Source of the DNA: Sulfurospirillum_A sp029027265
GTDB taxonomy: Bacteria > Campylobacterota > Campylobacteria > Campylobacterales > Sulfurospirillaceae
Assembly (NCBI GenBank): GCA_029027265.1
Contig: CP093061.1
Coordinates: forward strand, 2,480,001-2,544,000
Direction of reading: 5' to 3'
DNA: 64,000 nt
Each line of letters opens with the position of its first letter. Positions within the stretch are counted from its first letter, which is position 1. The notes beneath the pieces were generated by a model, which did no database searches, was not told where the DNA came from, and saw only the letters and a program-made list of their open reading frames with translations. The position numbers and the translations under genes are program-made. Below, piece by piece: positions 53,263 through 60,774 of this stretch.

Positions 53263-53418
53263 TTAATATCTTGGAATGTGTGTTCCATTAGAATGTTGTA
53301 CATCCCAGTGAGGGTCATGTGTTCCTTTATGCCCATCTGGAACAGGCTCCCAGTAATTTCCTGCTTTATCAAGGTAGCCTTTTTTATTCTTATTCCAAAA
53401 CCAAAAACCAAGAAAACC
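53263..53418 (-). pseudogene. Headless polymorphic-toxin C-terminal tip
   Basis: About 50 codons ending at 53263: GYLDKAGNYWEPVPDGHKGT followed by HDPHWDVQHSNGTHIPRY. The PHWDVQ pattern is that of nuclease-like tips found at the ends of RHS and other polymorphic toxins (toxin type 37-like). Directly upstream is element copy 3, so the body of the toxin gene is gone. It has no start of its own apart from codons inside the element. Confidence 0.65.
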
Positions 53419-53751
53419 AAGGGTCAGGACACAATCCACTACCTCTAGATACATTAAAAATCATAGCAGGGGATATTTTTAAATATCTTGCAATTTCTGA
53501 TTATTTGTATCCATCTTCTATTGCAGTTATTATATCTTTATTTCTTTATGGTAAATCTTGAGTATCTGTAAAATACTCTTGTAGTGTTCTATTTTTTTCT
53601 TTCTACTCCACTATTTACAATATGATGAAATCCTGCCATATATAATTTTGATCTTCTTACCATAAAATATTCCATTTGTTTATTTGAAGGAAGGATATAG
53701 CTTAATTTCACTTAAAAGTAGTGGGTTGTGTTAAGGTGGCTAACTGACCCT
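53419..53751 (-). mobile_element. MITE-like REP-transposase derivative, copy 3
   Basis: About 333 bp, nearly identical to copy 2 across the interior. Left end AAGGGTCAGGACACAATCCA, right end GTGGGTTGTGTTAAGGTGGC then TAACTGACCCT. The flank AACCAAGAAAACCAAGGG before it is also found before the solo end at 55411, so part of the flank is shared between insertion points. Same deleted transposase frames on the minus strand. Confidence 0.85.
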
Positions 53752-53867
53752 GTAAATATATTAATTATATAATGATTATCATAATTAATATAAATATGAT
53801 ATACTGACGATGTTATTAAATTGGTCACAATATCTTATTGTCATTGGCGGAGCTAAATACTTGTGGA

Positions 53868-53969
53868 ATGACTATAAATTGGGGTATAACTGGGAGTGTA
53901 TCTGATGGAAACTCAACTATATCTGGTGAAACTAATGGCACAGTGACAATTGGAGGAGCAGGAAATTGA
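53868..53969 (+). CDS. Short frame ending at the ankyrin gene start, possible remnant
   Basis: 33 codons, Gly/Ser/Thr rich (GSVSDGNSTISGETNGTVTI), ending TGA at 53967-53969. The ankyrin gene's TTG start (53966) overlaps this stop, so translation may be coupled. It may be the last part of a secreted or toxin-type protein cut off by element copy 3; a second short frame (53810-53905) overlaps it. No ribosome site of note at its own ATG. Confidence 0.3.
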   Translation: MTINWGITGSVSDGNSTISGETNGTVTIGGAGN

Positions 53970-55342
53970 TTTTAAAATACAAAGAGCTAATTTTTGTTTT
54001 TCTTATATTTTTGGTAGGTATTCTATATCATAGCCAAGCAAATAAAAAAAGTGATATTACTGTAGCAAGTGATAAAAAAGTGCGGAATGCAAGAGTTTCA
54101 AATTCAGATATTCAAATGTCAATGTCTGAATTTATGGTAAATAAAAGCTCTCAAGCTACTAAATATAGAAAAAAATCAAAAAAACGTAAATTTACAGGAA
54201 CTCTTAAAGATTCATTAAGAAAAAATATACTTGACAATAATGAAACAAATAGAACTCAATTGGTTTTAAATAAATACTACAAACTAAAAAAGTTATCATT
54301 AAAAACCAATAATCCAAATATTAAAGATGATGATAATATTACAGTTTTAATGTATGCAACATTTGCACAAGATTATACTTTTATTGGTAATTTAATTAAT
54401 CAAGGTGCCAATATAAATGCTATAAGCAAGATGGGTAGCACGGCACTCATGTTAAGTGCTTTAAAAAAAGATTTAGATATGACTAAAAAACTTATTGAAT
54501 TTGGAGCAGAAATAAATCTTAATGGTGCTCACAATCCATTATTAATAAGTACAAGACTGGGTGATTTAAAAACTGTAAAATACCTAGTTGAACATGGAGC
54601 AGATATTGAGTCTGAAACATTAATTAAAAGAAGAACCCCCTTAATGAATGCTTTGGCATATGGGGAAAATATAGAAATTTCAAAATACTTAATTGCTAAA
54701 GGTGCTAGTGCCGTTAGCCAAGATTATTTAAATATGGATGCTATTTTATTTGCAGCAGCCTCTGGTGATATAGAAAGAATTAAATTGGTAGAATCAATAA
54801 CTGGCAATTTATTGGTAACTAGCACAAAAGGACGGAATATATTGATGAGTGCTAGTGAATTTGGCAATAAAGAGGTTATAGATTATCTTGTAAGAGAGAG
54901 AGATATTGATATAGATATGGTAGACAATAATAATCAAAATGCTTTAATAAACTCTACTGTACTTCTTAATTTTGAAACAACAAAAGCACTTCTTGACAAT
55001 AATATTAATGTAGATGCAAAAATGTTAAGTGGTAAAGTTAATGTTTTAGGGGGATTTATTGGTATGAGACCAGACACTAAAGACGAAAATATAATAAATG
55101 ATGAAATTAAAATGGTAGAACTGTTAATTAAAAATGGTGTTGACATACATTCTAAAAGCATCAGCGGAATGACCCCTTTACATTATGCAGTTATTAGAAA
55201 TAAAAAGAAGATTGTTGAAACTTTAATAAAAAATGGTGTAGATTTAACACAAAAAGACAATAAAGGTGCCACAGCACTATACTATGCACATAAACAAAAT
55301 AATTTAGAGATGATAGACTTACTAAATAAAGAGACCAAGTAA
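53966..55342 (+). CDS. Ankyrin-repeat protein with N-terminal membrane anchor
   Basis: 458 residues. TTG start, supported by GGAGGA ten bases upstream; the next in-frame ATG would remove the membrane segment (ELIFVFLIFLVGILYHSQ). After a basic linker (about 30-115) come roughly nine to ten ankyrin repeats, e.g. TVLMYATFAQDYTFIGNLIN, GRNILMSASEFGNKEVIDYL and MTPLHYAVIRNKKKIVETLI. Ankyrin proteins are common as immunity partners in polymorphic-toxin loci. The gene lies alone between two inverted copies of TTAAGGTGGC-type ends, opposite in direction to the other island genes. Confidence 0.88.
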   Translation: MILKYKELIFVFLIFLVGILYHSQANKKSDITVASDKKVRNARVSNSDIQMSMSEFMVNKSSQATKYRKKSKKRKFTGTLKDSLRKNILDNNETNRTQLVLNKYYKLKKLSLKTNNPNIKDDDNITVLMYATFAQDYTFIGNLINQGANINAISKMGSTALMLSALKKDLDMTKKLIEFGAEINLNGAHNPLLISTRLGDLKTVKYLVEHGADIESETLIKRRTPLMNALAYGENIEISKYLIAKGASAVSQDYLNMDAILFAAASGDIERIKLVESITGNLLVTSTKGRNILMSASEFGNKEVIDYLVRERDIDIDMVDNNNQNALINSTVLLNFETTKALLDNNINVDAKMLSGKVNVLGGFIGMRPDTKDENIINDEIKMVELLIKNGVDIHSKSISGMTPLHYAVIRNKKKIVETLIKNGVDLTQKDNKGATALYYAHKQNNLEMIDLLNKETK

Positions 55343-55410
55343 TCAATCTTAATTTTTTAAAATTATATAAACATATTAATCTATTTTAGGATTTAAAAAA
55401 CCAAGAAAAC

Positions 55411-55432
55411 CAAGGGTCAGTTGCCACCTTAA
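55411..55432 (+). repeat. Solo REP-type end (GGGTCAGTTGCCACCTTAA)
   Basis: CAAGGGTCAGTTGCCACCTT, the inverted match of the right end of copies 2 and 3 (TTAAGGTGGC..AACTGACCC). Together with 53731-53751 it brackets the ankyrin gene as an inverted pair. Its left flank (AACCAAGAAAAC) is shared with copy 3. Confidence 0.75.
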
Positions 55433-55458
55433 ATATCCTTTAATCTATTAATTTTATC

Positions 55459-56090
55459 TTATTTTTCCGTTATGGACAATTCAATTTGAGATTTTGAGTC
55501 AATATAAAATCTTAAACCATTATCAAATTCTATTATTACTTCTTTGTCTTTCCAAACTATATTTGTAACTACCTTATTTTTCAACAAATCATTTAGTCGT
55601 TCTATTTTTTCTTGATTAATTATTTTGCTCCTAAAATTTATCTTTTGGTCTACCATCATTCCATACTGACCTATTACGCTTTCCTTTTTTCCAGTTTTTC
55701 TTCCTTTATATACTTTCCAATGGTCTTTATGTAATAAATCTGGAAGCAATATTCACTATTTTTCGTTTAGCTTTACTTCTTGGTACATTTTTAAAATCAT
55801 CAGAATGGGTAGTTGGTGTTTTTTTATTAGCATAACAAACATTATCCCCAACATCAGAACCACTCAACGCATCAAAAGAAGGTGTTTAAAAGCAGTCACC
55901 TGCAGAAATTGCACCTACTGTCCATGGATTTAACACAAGAACAACAAGCTTCCCACTAGGATCCTTAAAACTAACCGGACTATTCCCAACATACCTATAA
56001 AAGTTAAAATCACCACTCATGAATCCTATCGGGTCTTTACTTAAGAACCTCTGAGTTGTTGGGTCGTAGTATCTTGCTCTGTATACCTAT
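55459..56090 (-). pseudogene. RHS-family C-terminal fragment with toxin tip, disrupted
   Basis: On the minus strand, starting next to element copy 4: YRARYYDPTTQRFLSKDPIG, FMSGDFNFYRYVGNSPVSFK and DPSGK, the RHS-repeat-associated core that precedes variable toxin tips. It continues LVVLVLNPWTVGAISAGDC, meets a TAA near 55888, goes on through PSFDALSGSDVGDNVCYANK and NVPRSKAKRKI, then shifts frame near 55745 into LLHKDHWKVYKGRKTGKKE and ends ELSITEK at 55459. The last 96 codons are open on their own (start 55749). The tip family is not recognised. At least one stop and one frameshift mean it is not functional as a full protein. Confidence 0.8.
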
Positions 56091-56140
56091 CCTAAATCAA
56101 ACTACAACAAAGATTTTGCAGTTGCTTTGAAACAAAAACA

Positions 56141-56461
56141 AAGGGTCAGGACACAACCCACTACCTCTAGATACTTTAGAAATCATAGCAGGGGATATTT
56201 TTAAATATCATGCAATTTCTGATTGTCTGTATCCTTCTTCTATCGCAGTTATTATATCTTTATTTCTTTGTAGTAAATCTTGAGTATCTGTAAAATGCTC
56301 TTGTAGTGTTCTATTTTTTTCTTTCTGCTTCACGATTTACAATATGATAAAATCCTGCCATATCTAATCTTGGTCTTCTTGCCATAAAATATTCCATTTG
56401 TTTTATTTGAAGTATGATAGCTTAATTTCAGTTAAAAGTAATGGGTTGTGTCCTAACCCTT
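56141..56461 (-). mobile_element. MITE-like REP-transposase derivative, copy 4
   Basis: About 321 bp with the cleanest ends: AAGGGTCAGGACACAACCCA at the left and TGGGTTGTGTCCTAACCCTT at the right, inverted repeats of about 24 bp with two differences. Minus-strand reading gives MARRPRLDMAGFYHIVNREA then a stop, and further on a frame with QEHFTDTQDLLQRNKDIIT, AIEEGYRQSEIA and ISPAMISKVSRGSGLCPDP. This is the start and end of a REP-associated tyrosine transposase with the centre deleted. Confidence 0.88.
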
Positions 56462-56533
56462 GATTTCTTAATTTTCATACATATATTTTAAGTAAACTTT
56501 TATTAAAATACGCTTTACATGTAAAGGAGTAAA

Positions 56534-57082
56534 ATGTTATGTGGAATTGATGAAGCTGGGCGTGGTTGCATTGCAGGACCTTTGGTTGTGGCTGGTGTAG
56601 TTATGAGTGAAAGCATAAATGGTGTTCGTGATTCAAAAGCTTTAAGTGAAAAAAAGAGAGAATCTCTTTTTGAAATCATAAAAAGCAAAACAAAATATAA
56701 AATAGTCTTTTGCGATAACGACATGGTAGATGAAAAAGGTCTTAGTTACTGCTTGGGTTATGCAATTAAAATCATAAAAGAGCATTTTAGTGAATGTGAC
56801 ATACTCATGGATGGCAATAACTCTTTTGGAGTAAGTGGAATAGAAACCATGGTCAAAGCAGATGCAAAAGTAGCAGAGGTAAGTGCTGCAAGTATCTTGG
56901 CAAAAGTAAGTCGTGACCGTTACATGTACTCTATTGCCAAAGAATTTTCAAATTATACTTTTATAAAACATAAAGGTTACGGAACAGCTCTACATGTAAA
57001 AGAAATTTCAAAATTTGGATACTCCAAAATACATAGAAAAAGTTTCAAAATCAAATCTCTTCGAGAACCTAAACTTTTTTAA
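56534..57082 (+). CDS. rnhB: Ribonuclease HII
   Basis: 182 residues. LCGIDEAGRGCIAGPLVVAG holds the first catalytic Asp-Glu pair; DSKALSEKKRE, ILMDGNNSF and VAEVSAASILAKVSRDRYM supply the other family blocks. It nicks RNA in DNA-RNA hybrids and removes misincorporated ribonucleotides. The ribosome site AAAGGAG is part of a TACATGTA copy (56516-56523). The 3' end overlaps the glucosaminidase gene tail to tail. Confidence 0.97.
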   Translation: MLCGIDEAGRGCIAGPLVVAGVVMSESINGVRDSKALSEKKRESLFEIIKSKTKYKIVFCDNDMVDEKGLSYCLGYAIKIIKEHFSECDILMDGNNSFGVSGIETMVKADAKVAEVSAASILAKVSRDRYMYSIAKEFSNYTFIKHKGYGTALHVKEISKFGYSKIHRKSFKIKSLREPKLF

Positions 57083-57924
57083 TAGGTTCCCCAGATTTCA
57101 TTAAACGTTTTGTGCTCTACATGTAAAGCTTTTGTCAACTCTACTAAACCTGTATTTTTCATAATTTTTGTCACTTTAGGAGCCCAAGTTTCTCTATAGT
57201 TAAAAGAGTTAGTTTTTCCACTAATCATATAAATAAACTTTATATTTATATCTCTATCAAACAAAATATCTTTTCCATTTGCCTTTACTTGTTCATTAAG
57301 CATTTCTCTAGCTTCTACAAATGGTTTGAACTTCTTATTTTTGTTTATCCAGACTTTTGCAAAATCTTCTAAACAAGCTATATTTGCTTCTTTTTTTACA
57401 GTTGGGTTTTTATCTAAAAAATCTAACTCTTTAGTAGTTCCTGCAATACTTTTAGGTCTATAATCTTTTTTTAAACTTTTTGGTCTCTTTTTCCAAACAA
57501 GCTCATCTTTTTCATACTTTTCTATCATGCTTCCATAAAGGATTTTTGAGCTATCATCTTTTAAATTAGGTAAATACAAAGCAGGAAGTTCAGCTTCATT
57601 ACTCTTTGCCCCAAGACTTAATATGTTACCTGTTATGTGAGCAACATAACCTCTTCCATAGCCAGATTCTACCCCTGCAATCGCTAAAAGAGCTGCAGGA
57701 GGAACATTGTACTTAACTCCAATTTTCACTGCATCTTCAGCTATATCTTGATAAAAACTCTTTACATGTAGATATTTTCTATATCTATATGTTTTTATAA
57801 CTTCACTCTGCTTTACAACAGTTTTTGGTTTTTGCTTACTCTCAAACATGTCCATAAGAGTAAAAACAAGAACAATCACAACTGTGAAAAACAGTAAAAA
57901 ACTAAGAAAAAACTTTTTTGACAT
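57079..57924 (-). CDS. Glucosaminidase-domain peptidoglycan hydrolase
   Basis: 281 residues. N-terminal membrane anchor (FFLSFLLFFTVVIVLVFTLM), then a linker and a glucosaminidase (Bax/FlgJ-like) domain: YNVPPAALLAIAGVESGYGR with the catalytic Glu, GNILSLGAKSNEAELPALYL, and RETWAPKVTKIMKNTGLVEL. It should cut glycan strands in the periplasm. The 5' end overlaps aroC by 23 bp. It carries two TACATGTA copies, both coding LHV. Confidence 0.85.
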   Translation of the reverse strand: MSKKFFLSFLLFFTVVIVLVFTLMDMFESKQKPKTVVKQSEVIKTYRYRKYLHVKSFYQDIAEDAVKIGVKYNVPPAALLAIAGVESGYGRGYVAHITGNILSLGAKSNEAELPALYLPNLKDDSSKILYGSMIEKYEKDELVWKKRPKSLKKDYRPKSIAGTTKELDFLDKNPTVKKEANIACLEDFAKVWINKNKKFKPFVEAREMLNEQVKANGKDILFDRDINIKFIYMISGKTNSFNYRETWAPKVTKIMKNTGLVELTKALHVEHKTFNEIWGTY

Positions 57925-58978
57925 TTTCTATTCTCGAACTCATTGTTAAAAGGAGCATATCAGCTATTACAATAGCAGCCATGGACTCTGCAACCACACT
58001 TCCCCGAACTGCTATGCAAGGGTCATGCCTACCTTTTAAAGCAAAATTTTGCTCTTGGTTTGAAGTATCTACTGTATCTTGGTTTATGAAAATTGATGGT
58101 GTTGGTTTAAAATAGACTTTCAAATCTATATCATCGCCATTGCTAATACCGCCAAGAATCCCTCCACTATGATTTGTTACAAATCCATCTTTTTTTATGT
58201 TGTCATTATTTTGTGAACCTCTAAGGCTCGAAGAGTTAAAGCCCTCTCCTATTTCTATTGCTTTGACTCCATTTATCCCCATCATAGCCTCTGCCAAAAT
58301 TGCATCAAGTTTATAATACAGTGGCTCTCCCAGTCCAACTGGAGCGTTTGTCACCTTTACATGAGCAACACCTCCAACTGAATCGTGCGAGTTTTTTGCT
58401 TTTAAAATGGCATCTTTCCAACTCTGCTCTTTGTCGCAATCTAGTGCATATATTTCACTATTTTGCACATAATCAAAATCAAGTTTCTCGGCTTTTATGC
58501 CCGCTATCTCACATACTCCACTCTTTACATGTATGCCTATTTGAGCTAGCATGAGTTTTGCAATTGCCCCAGCTGCTACTCGTGCTGCTGTCTCCCTTGC
58601 ACTACTTCTTCCTCCACCTCGGTAATCTCTTAAACCATACTTGTGAAAGTAAGTAAAATCAGCATGTCCTGGACGAAAAATATCTTTGACATTATCATAG
58701 TCTCTACTTTTTTGATTTTCATTAAAAATAATTAGTGCTATTGGTGTTCCGGTACTGTGCCCCTCAAAAACTCCACTTAGTATCTCTACTTTGTCACCCT
58801 CTTTTCTTGCTGTTGCAAACTTGTTTTGCCCTGGTTTTCTTCTATCTAACTCTGCTTGAATAAACTCTTCATCTATTTCAAGTCCACCAGGTACACCATC
58901 AACAATACAACCTAAAGCTTTCCCATGTGATTCACCAAAAGTTGTAAAAGTAAACTTTTTTCCAAATATATTTGACAT
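57902..58978 (-). CDS. aroC: Chorismate synthase
   Basis: 358 residues. Last step of the shikimate pathway: EPSP to chorismate with reduced FMN. FTTFGESHGKALGCIVDGVP, RRKPGQNKFATARKEGDKVE, FRPGHADFTYFHKYGLRDYR, GGRSSARETAARVAAGA and the C-terminal RHDPCIAVRGSVVAESMAAI are all intact. It follows rnc by one base. Confidence 0.97.
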   Translation of the reverse strand: MSNIFGKKFTFTTFGESHGKALGCIVDGVPGGLEIDEEFIQAELDRRKPGQNKFATARKEGDKVEILSGVFEGHSTGTPIALIIFNENQKSRDYDNVKDIFRPGHADFTYFHKYGLRDYRGGGRSSARETAARVAAGAIAKLMLAQIGIHVKSGVCEIAGIKAEKLDFDYVQNSEIYALDCDKEQSWKDAILKAKNSHDSVGGVAHVKVTNAPVGLGEPLYYKLDAILAEAMMGINGVKAIEIGEGFNSSSLRGSQNNDNIKKDGFVTNHSGGILGGISNGDDIDLKVYFKPTPSIFINQDTVDTSNQEQNFALKGRHDPCIAVRGSVVAESMAAIVIADMLLLTMSSRIENVKKVFS

Positions 58979-58979
58979 T

Positions 58980-59657
58980 TTAAACCTTTACCAATATGTC
59001 TAAGGCTATCTCCGCTGCATTTTGTTGAGCCTCTTTTTTACTTTTTCCAAGTGCCTTAGATATTTGCTTTCCATGAATATTAACTGAAATTTCAAACTCT
59101 TTTTGGTGGTCTGGTCCAAAAGAACGTTCCATAATATACTCAGGAGTTATGCCTTGATTTGCTTGAGTGAACTCTTGAAGTGTTGTTTTATAATCTCTAA
59201 ATATACTATCCAAATCAATCTTCTCATAAGCAGATTCTAAAACTGGTATGACAATAGAACGAGTTCTCTGTAACCCAGCTTCAAGATACAAAGCCCCAAC
59301 TACAGCTTCAAAAGCATTTGAGAGTAAGGAAGGTTTTTCTCTACCGTTGTTATTCTCTTCAGCAGTTGAAAGGTATATGCACTCGCCTAATTTTAGTATG
59401 CGTGCTAACTTTTCAAACCCTTTTTCATTTACTATTGAAGCTCTTAATTTAGACAAATCTCCCTCAGGCACATTCGTAAATTTAAAAAAAAGATACTCTC
59501 CGACTATTAAGTCTAGAACAGCATCCCCTAAAAACTCTAGTCGCTCATTGTTATAAGGTCTTTTATAGCTCTTATGGGTAAGTGCCTCGATTATCAGGTT
59601 TTGATTTTCAAACTGATAATCCAGACGCTTTTGCAAGGCAATTAACTCTTTGCTCAT
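58980..59657 (-). CDS. rnc: Ribonuclease III
   Basis: 225 residues. Catalytic domain with signature NERLEFLGDAVLDLIVGEYL and the second Asp/Glu cluster around NAFEAVVGALYLEAG; C-terminal double-stranded RNA-binding domain with TTLQEFTQANQGITPEYI and LGKSKKEAQQNAAEIALDIL. Processes rRNA precursors and structured mRNAs. rnc-aroC adjacency is common in Campylobacterota. Confidence 0.97.
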   Translation of the reverse strand: MSKELIALQKRLDYQFENQNLIIEALTHKSYKRPYNNERLEFLGDAVLDLIVGEYLFFKFTNVPEGDLSKLRASIVNEKGFEKLARILKLGECIYLSTAEENNNGREKPSLLSNAFEAVVGALYLEAGLQRTRSIVIPVLESAYEKIDLDSIFRDYKTTLQEFTQANQGITPEYIMERSFGPDHQKEFEISVNIHGKQISKALGKSKKEAQQNAAEIALDILVKV

Positions 59658-59676
59658 TTAACTCTCCTTTTAAAAT

Positions 59677-60720
59677 TTACTGGAATGAAACGCTATCTTC
59701 ATAACTATCTTTTGTTATTATTGGTACTATACTCGTACTGGCTATTGCTTGACAGTTTGGGCATCTATGTGAGTGAATTGGAAAACTATTTTTACACTCA
59801 TCGCAAATATATTCAAAATTGAGTGATGCTTTTTTATATCCAACTGAGCGTAAATTTGATAAAACTTCAAACTCAAAATAAGTATGATTAGAGCATTGCG
59901 GTTCTATTAAACCTTTTGCACTGCTTATTTCTTGCACCAATGGAGCTTTACATGTAGAGATATCAAACCATTGCGTATCTGCCATCCACAGCATATCTAA
60001 AAGCTTTTTGTGATCGAAAGTTTCAAATAGTTCTAAATCTACCTCTTCTTTTGTTATTTGCCATAATTCAAAAATTTTTCTCTGCAAAAAAGGAGCTTCT
60101 TTTATCATACTTGTTAATTTGCTTATTTTTTCTTTATTGCTTAATTTGTAATCATATTTAATAGACAAAGCCACAAGATAATCTCTCTGTTTTGTTACTT
60201 TTGCACCAAGTTCTTCAAGAGAATCTAACACTTCTATAGCTCTATCATACTCTTTTAGTTTTTCATAACTTACACTTAAGTATTTCAATGACTCTTCATT
60301 TCGGGGATGAATTTTTAGTGAATCCAAAAACACTTCGCAACTTCGTCTTAAAAAACCTGCATTAAAGTAAGTTTTACCAAGTTCGCTGAGTATATACTCT
60401 TTCTCTTCTCTCTTCTTTGTTCTATCAAGTGCAAGCAAATAAAGCCCAATAGCTTTTTCAAAATCTCCACTTTTGCCATATCCATGGGCTAATAAAACTA
60501 AAGATTTTAAAGGAATAGTTTTATCATTAAGAAGTGATTTAAACTCGCCCTCATCACTAACTATTTCAAAACGTTTTATAAAATCTTCGATGTCGGCTTT
60601 CTCTTCTTTGCTCTTATAAGCTCCCCACCAATAGTTAACAAAGGAGATAAGAAAAATAGCAGAAAAAAGAATAATTAGTCCAACCATAGGGTCACGATAC
60701 TCTAAAAACATACCACTCAT
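59677..60720 (-). CDS. LapB/YciM-like TPR protein with zinc ribbon
   Basis: 347 residues. One N-terminal membrane segment (PMVGLIILFSAIFLISFVNY), TPR repeats from about 70 to 190 (e.g. GDFEKAIGLYLLALDRT, HPRNEESLKYLSVSYEKLKE), and a C-terminal rubredoxin-like zinc ribbon CDEC...CPNC. This is the LapB layout; LapB guides FtsH to LpxC and tunes lipopolysaccharide synthesis. LpxC control in this organism is inferred only. Divergent from dnaG. Confidence 0.82.
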   Translation of the reverse strand: MSGMFLEYRDPMVGLIILFSAIFLISFVNYWWGAYKSKEEKADIEDFIKRFEIVSDEGEFKSLLNDKTIPLKSLVLLAHGYGKSGDFEKAIGLYLLALDRTKKREEKEYILSELGKTYFNAGFLRRSCEVFLDSLKIHPRNEESLKYLSVSYEKLKEYDRAIEVLDSLEELGAKVTKQRDYLVALSIKYDYKLSNKEKISKLTSMIKEAPFLQRKIFELWQITKEEVDLELFETFDHKKLLDMLWMADTQWFDISTCKAPLVQEISSAKGLIEPQCSNHTYFEFEVLSNLRSVGYKKASLNFEYICDECKNSFPIHSHRCPNCQAIASTSIVPIITKDSYEDSVSFQ

Positions 60721-60744
60721 AAATACCTCCTTAACATAAAGGAA

Positions 60745-60768
60745 ATATTATAGCGAATTTAGTATAAT
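60745..60768. promoter_or_regulatory. Divergent promoter region between lapB-like gene and dnaG
   Basis: Only 54 bp separate the two starts. A TATAAT at 60763-60768 (plus strand) lies six bases before the dnaG ATG, and a TATAAT in the opposite direction lies near 60748-60753 for the lapB-like gene, which also has an AAGGAGG ribosome site. If the plus box is used, dnaG mRNA would have almost no leader. Confidence 0.5.
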
Positions 60769-60774
60769 AGGTTT

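Noticed and set aside
53263..53420. N-terminal extension of the putative immunity gene up to 53420
   Set aside because: The extension is the other-frame reading of the toxin tip; ATG at 53246 has a proper ribosome site.
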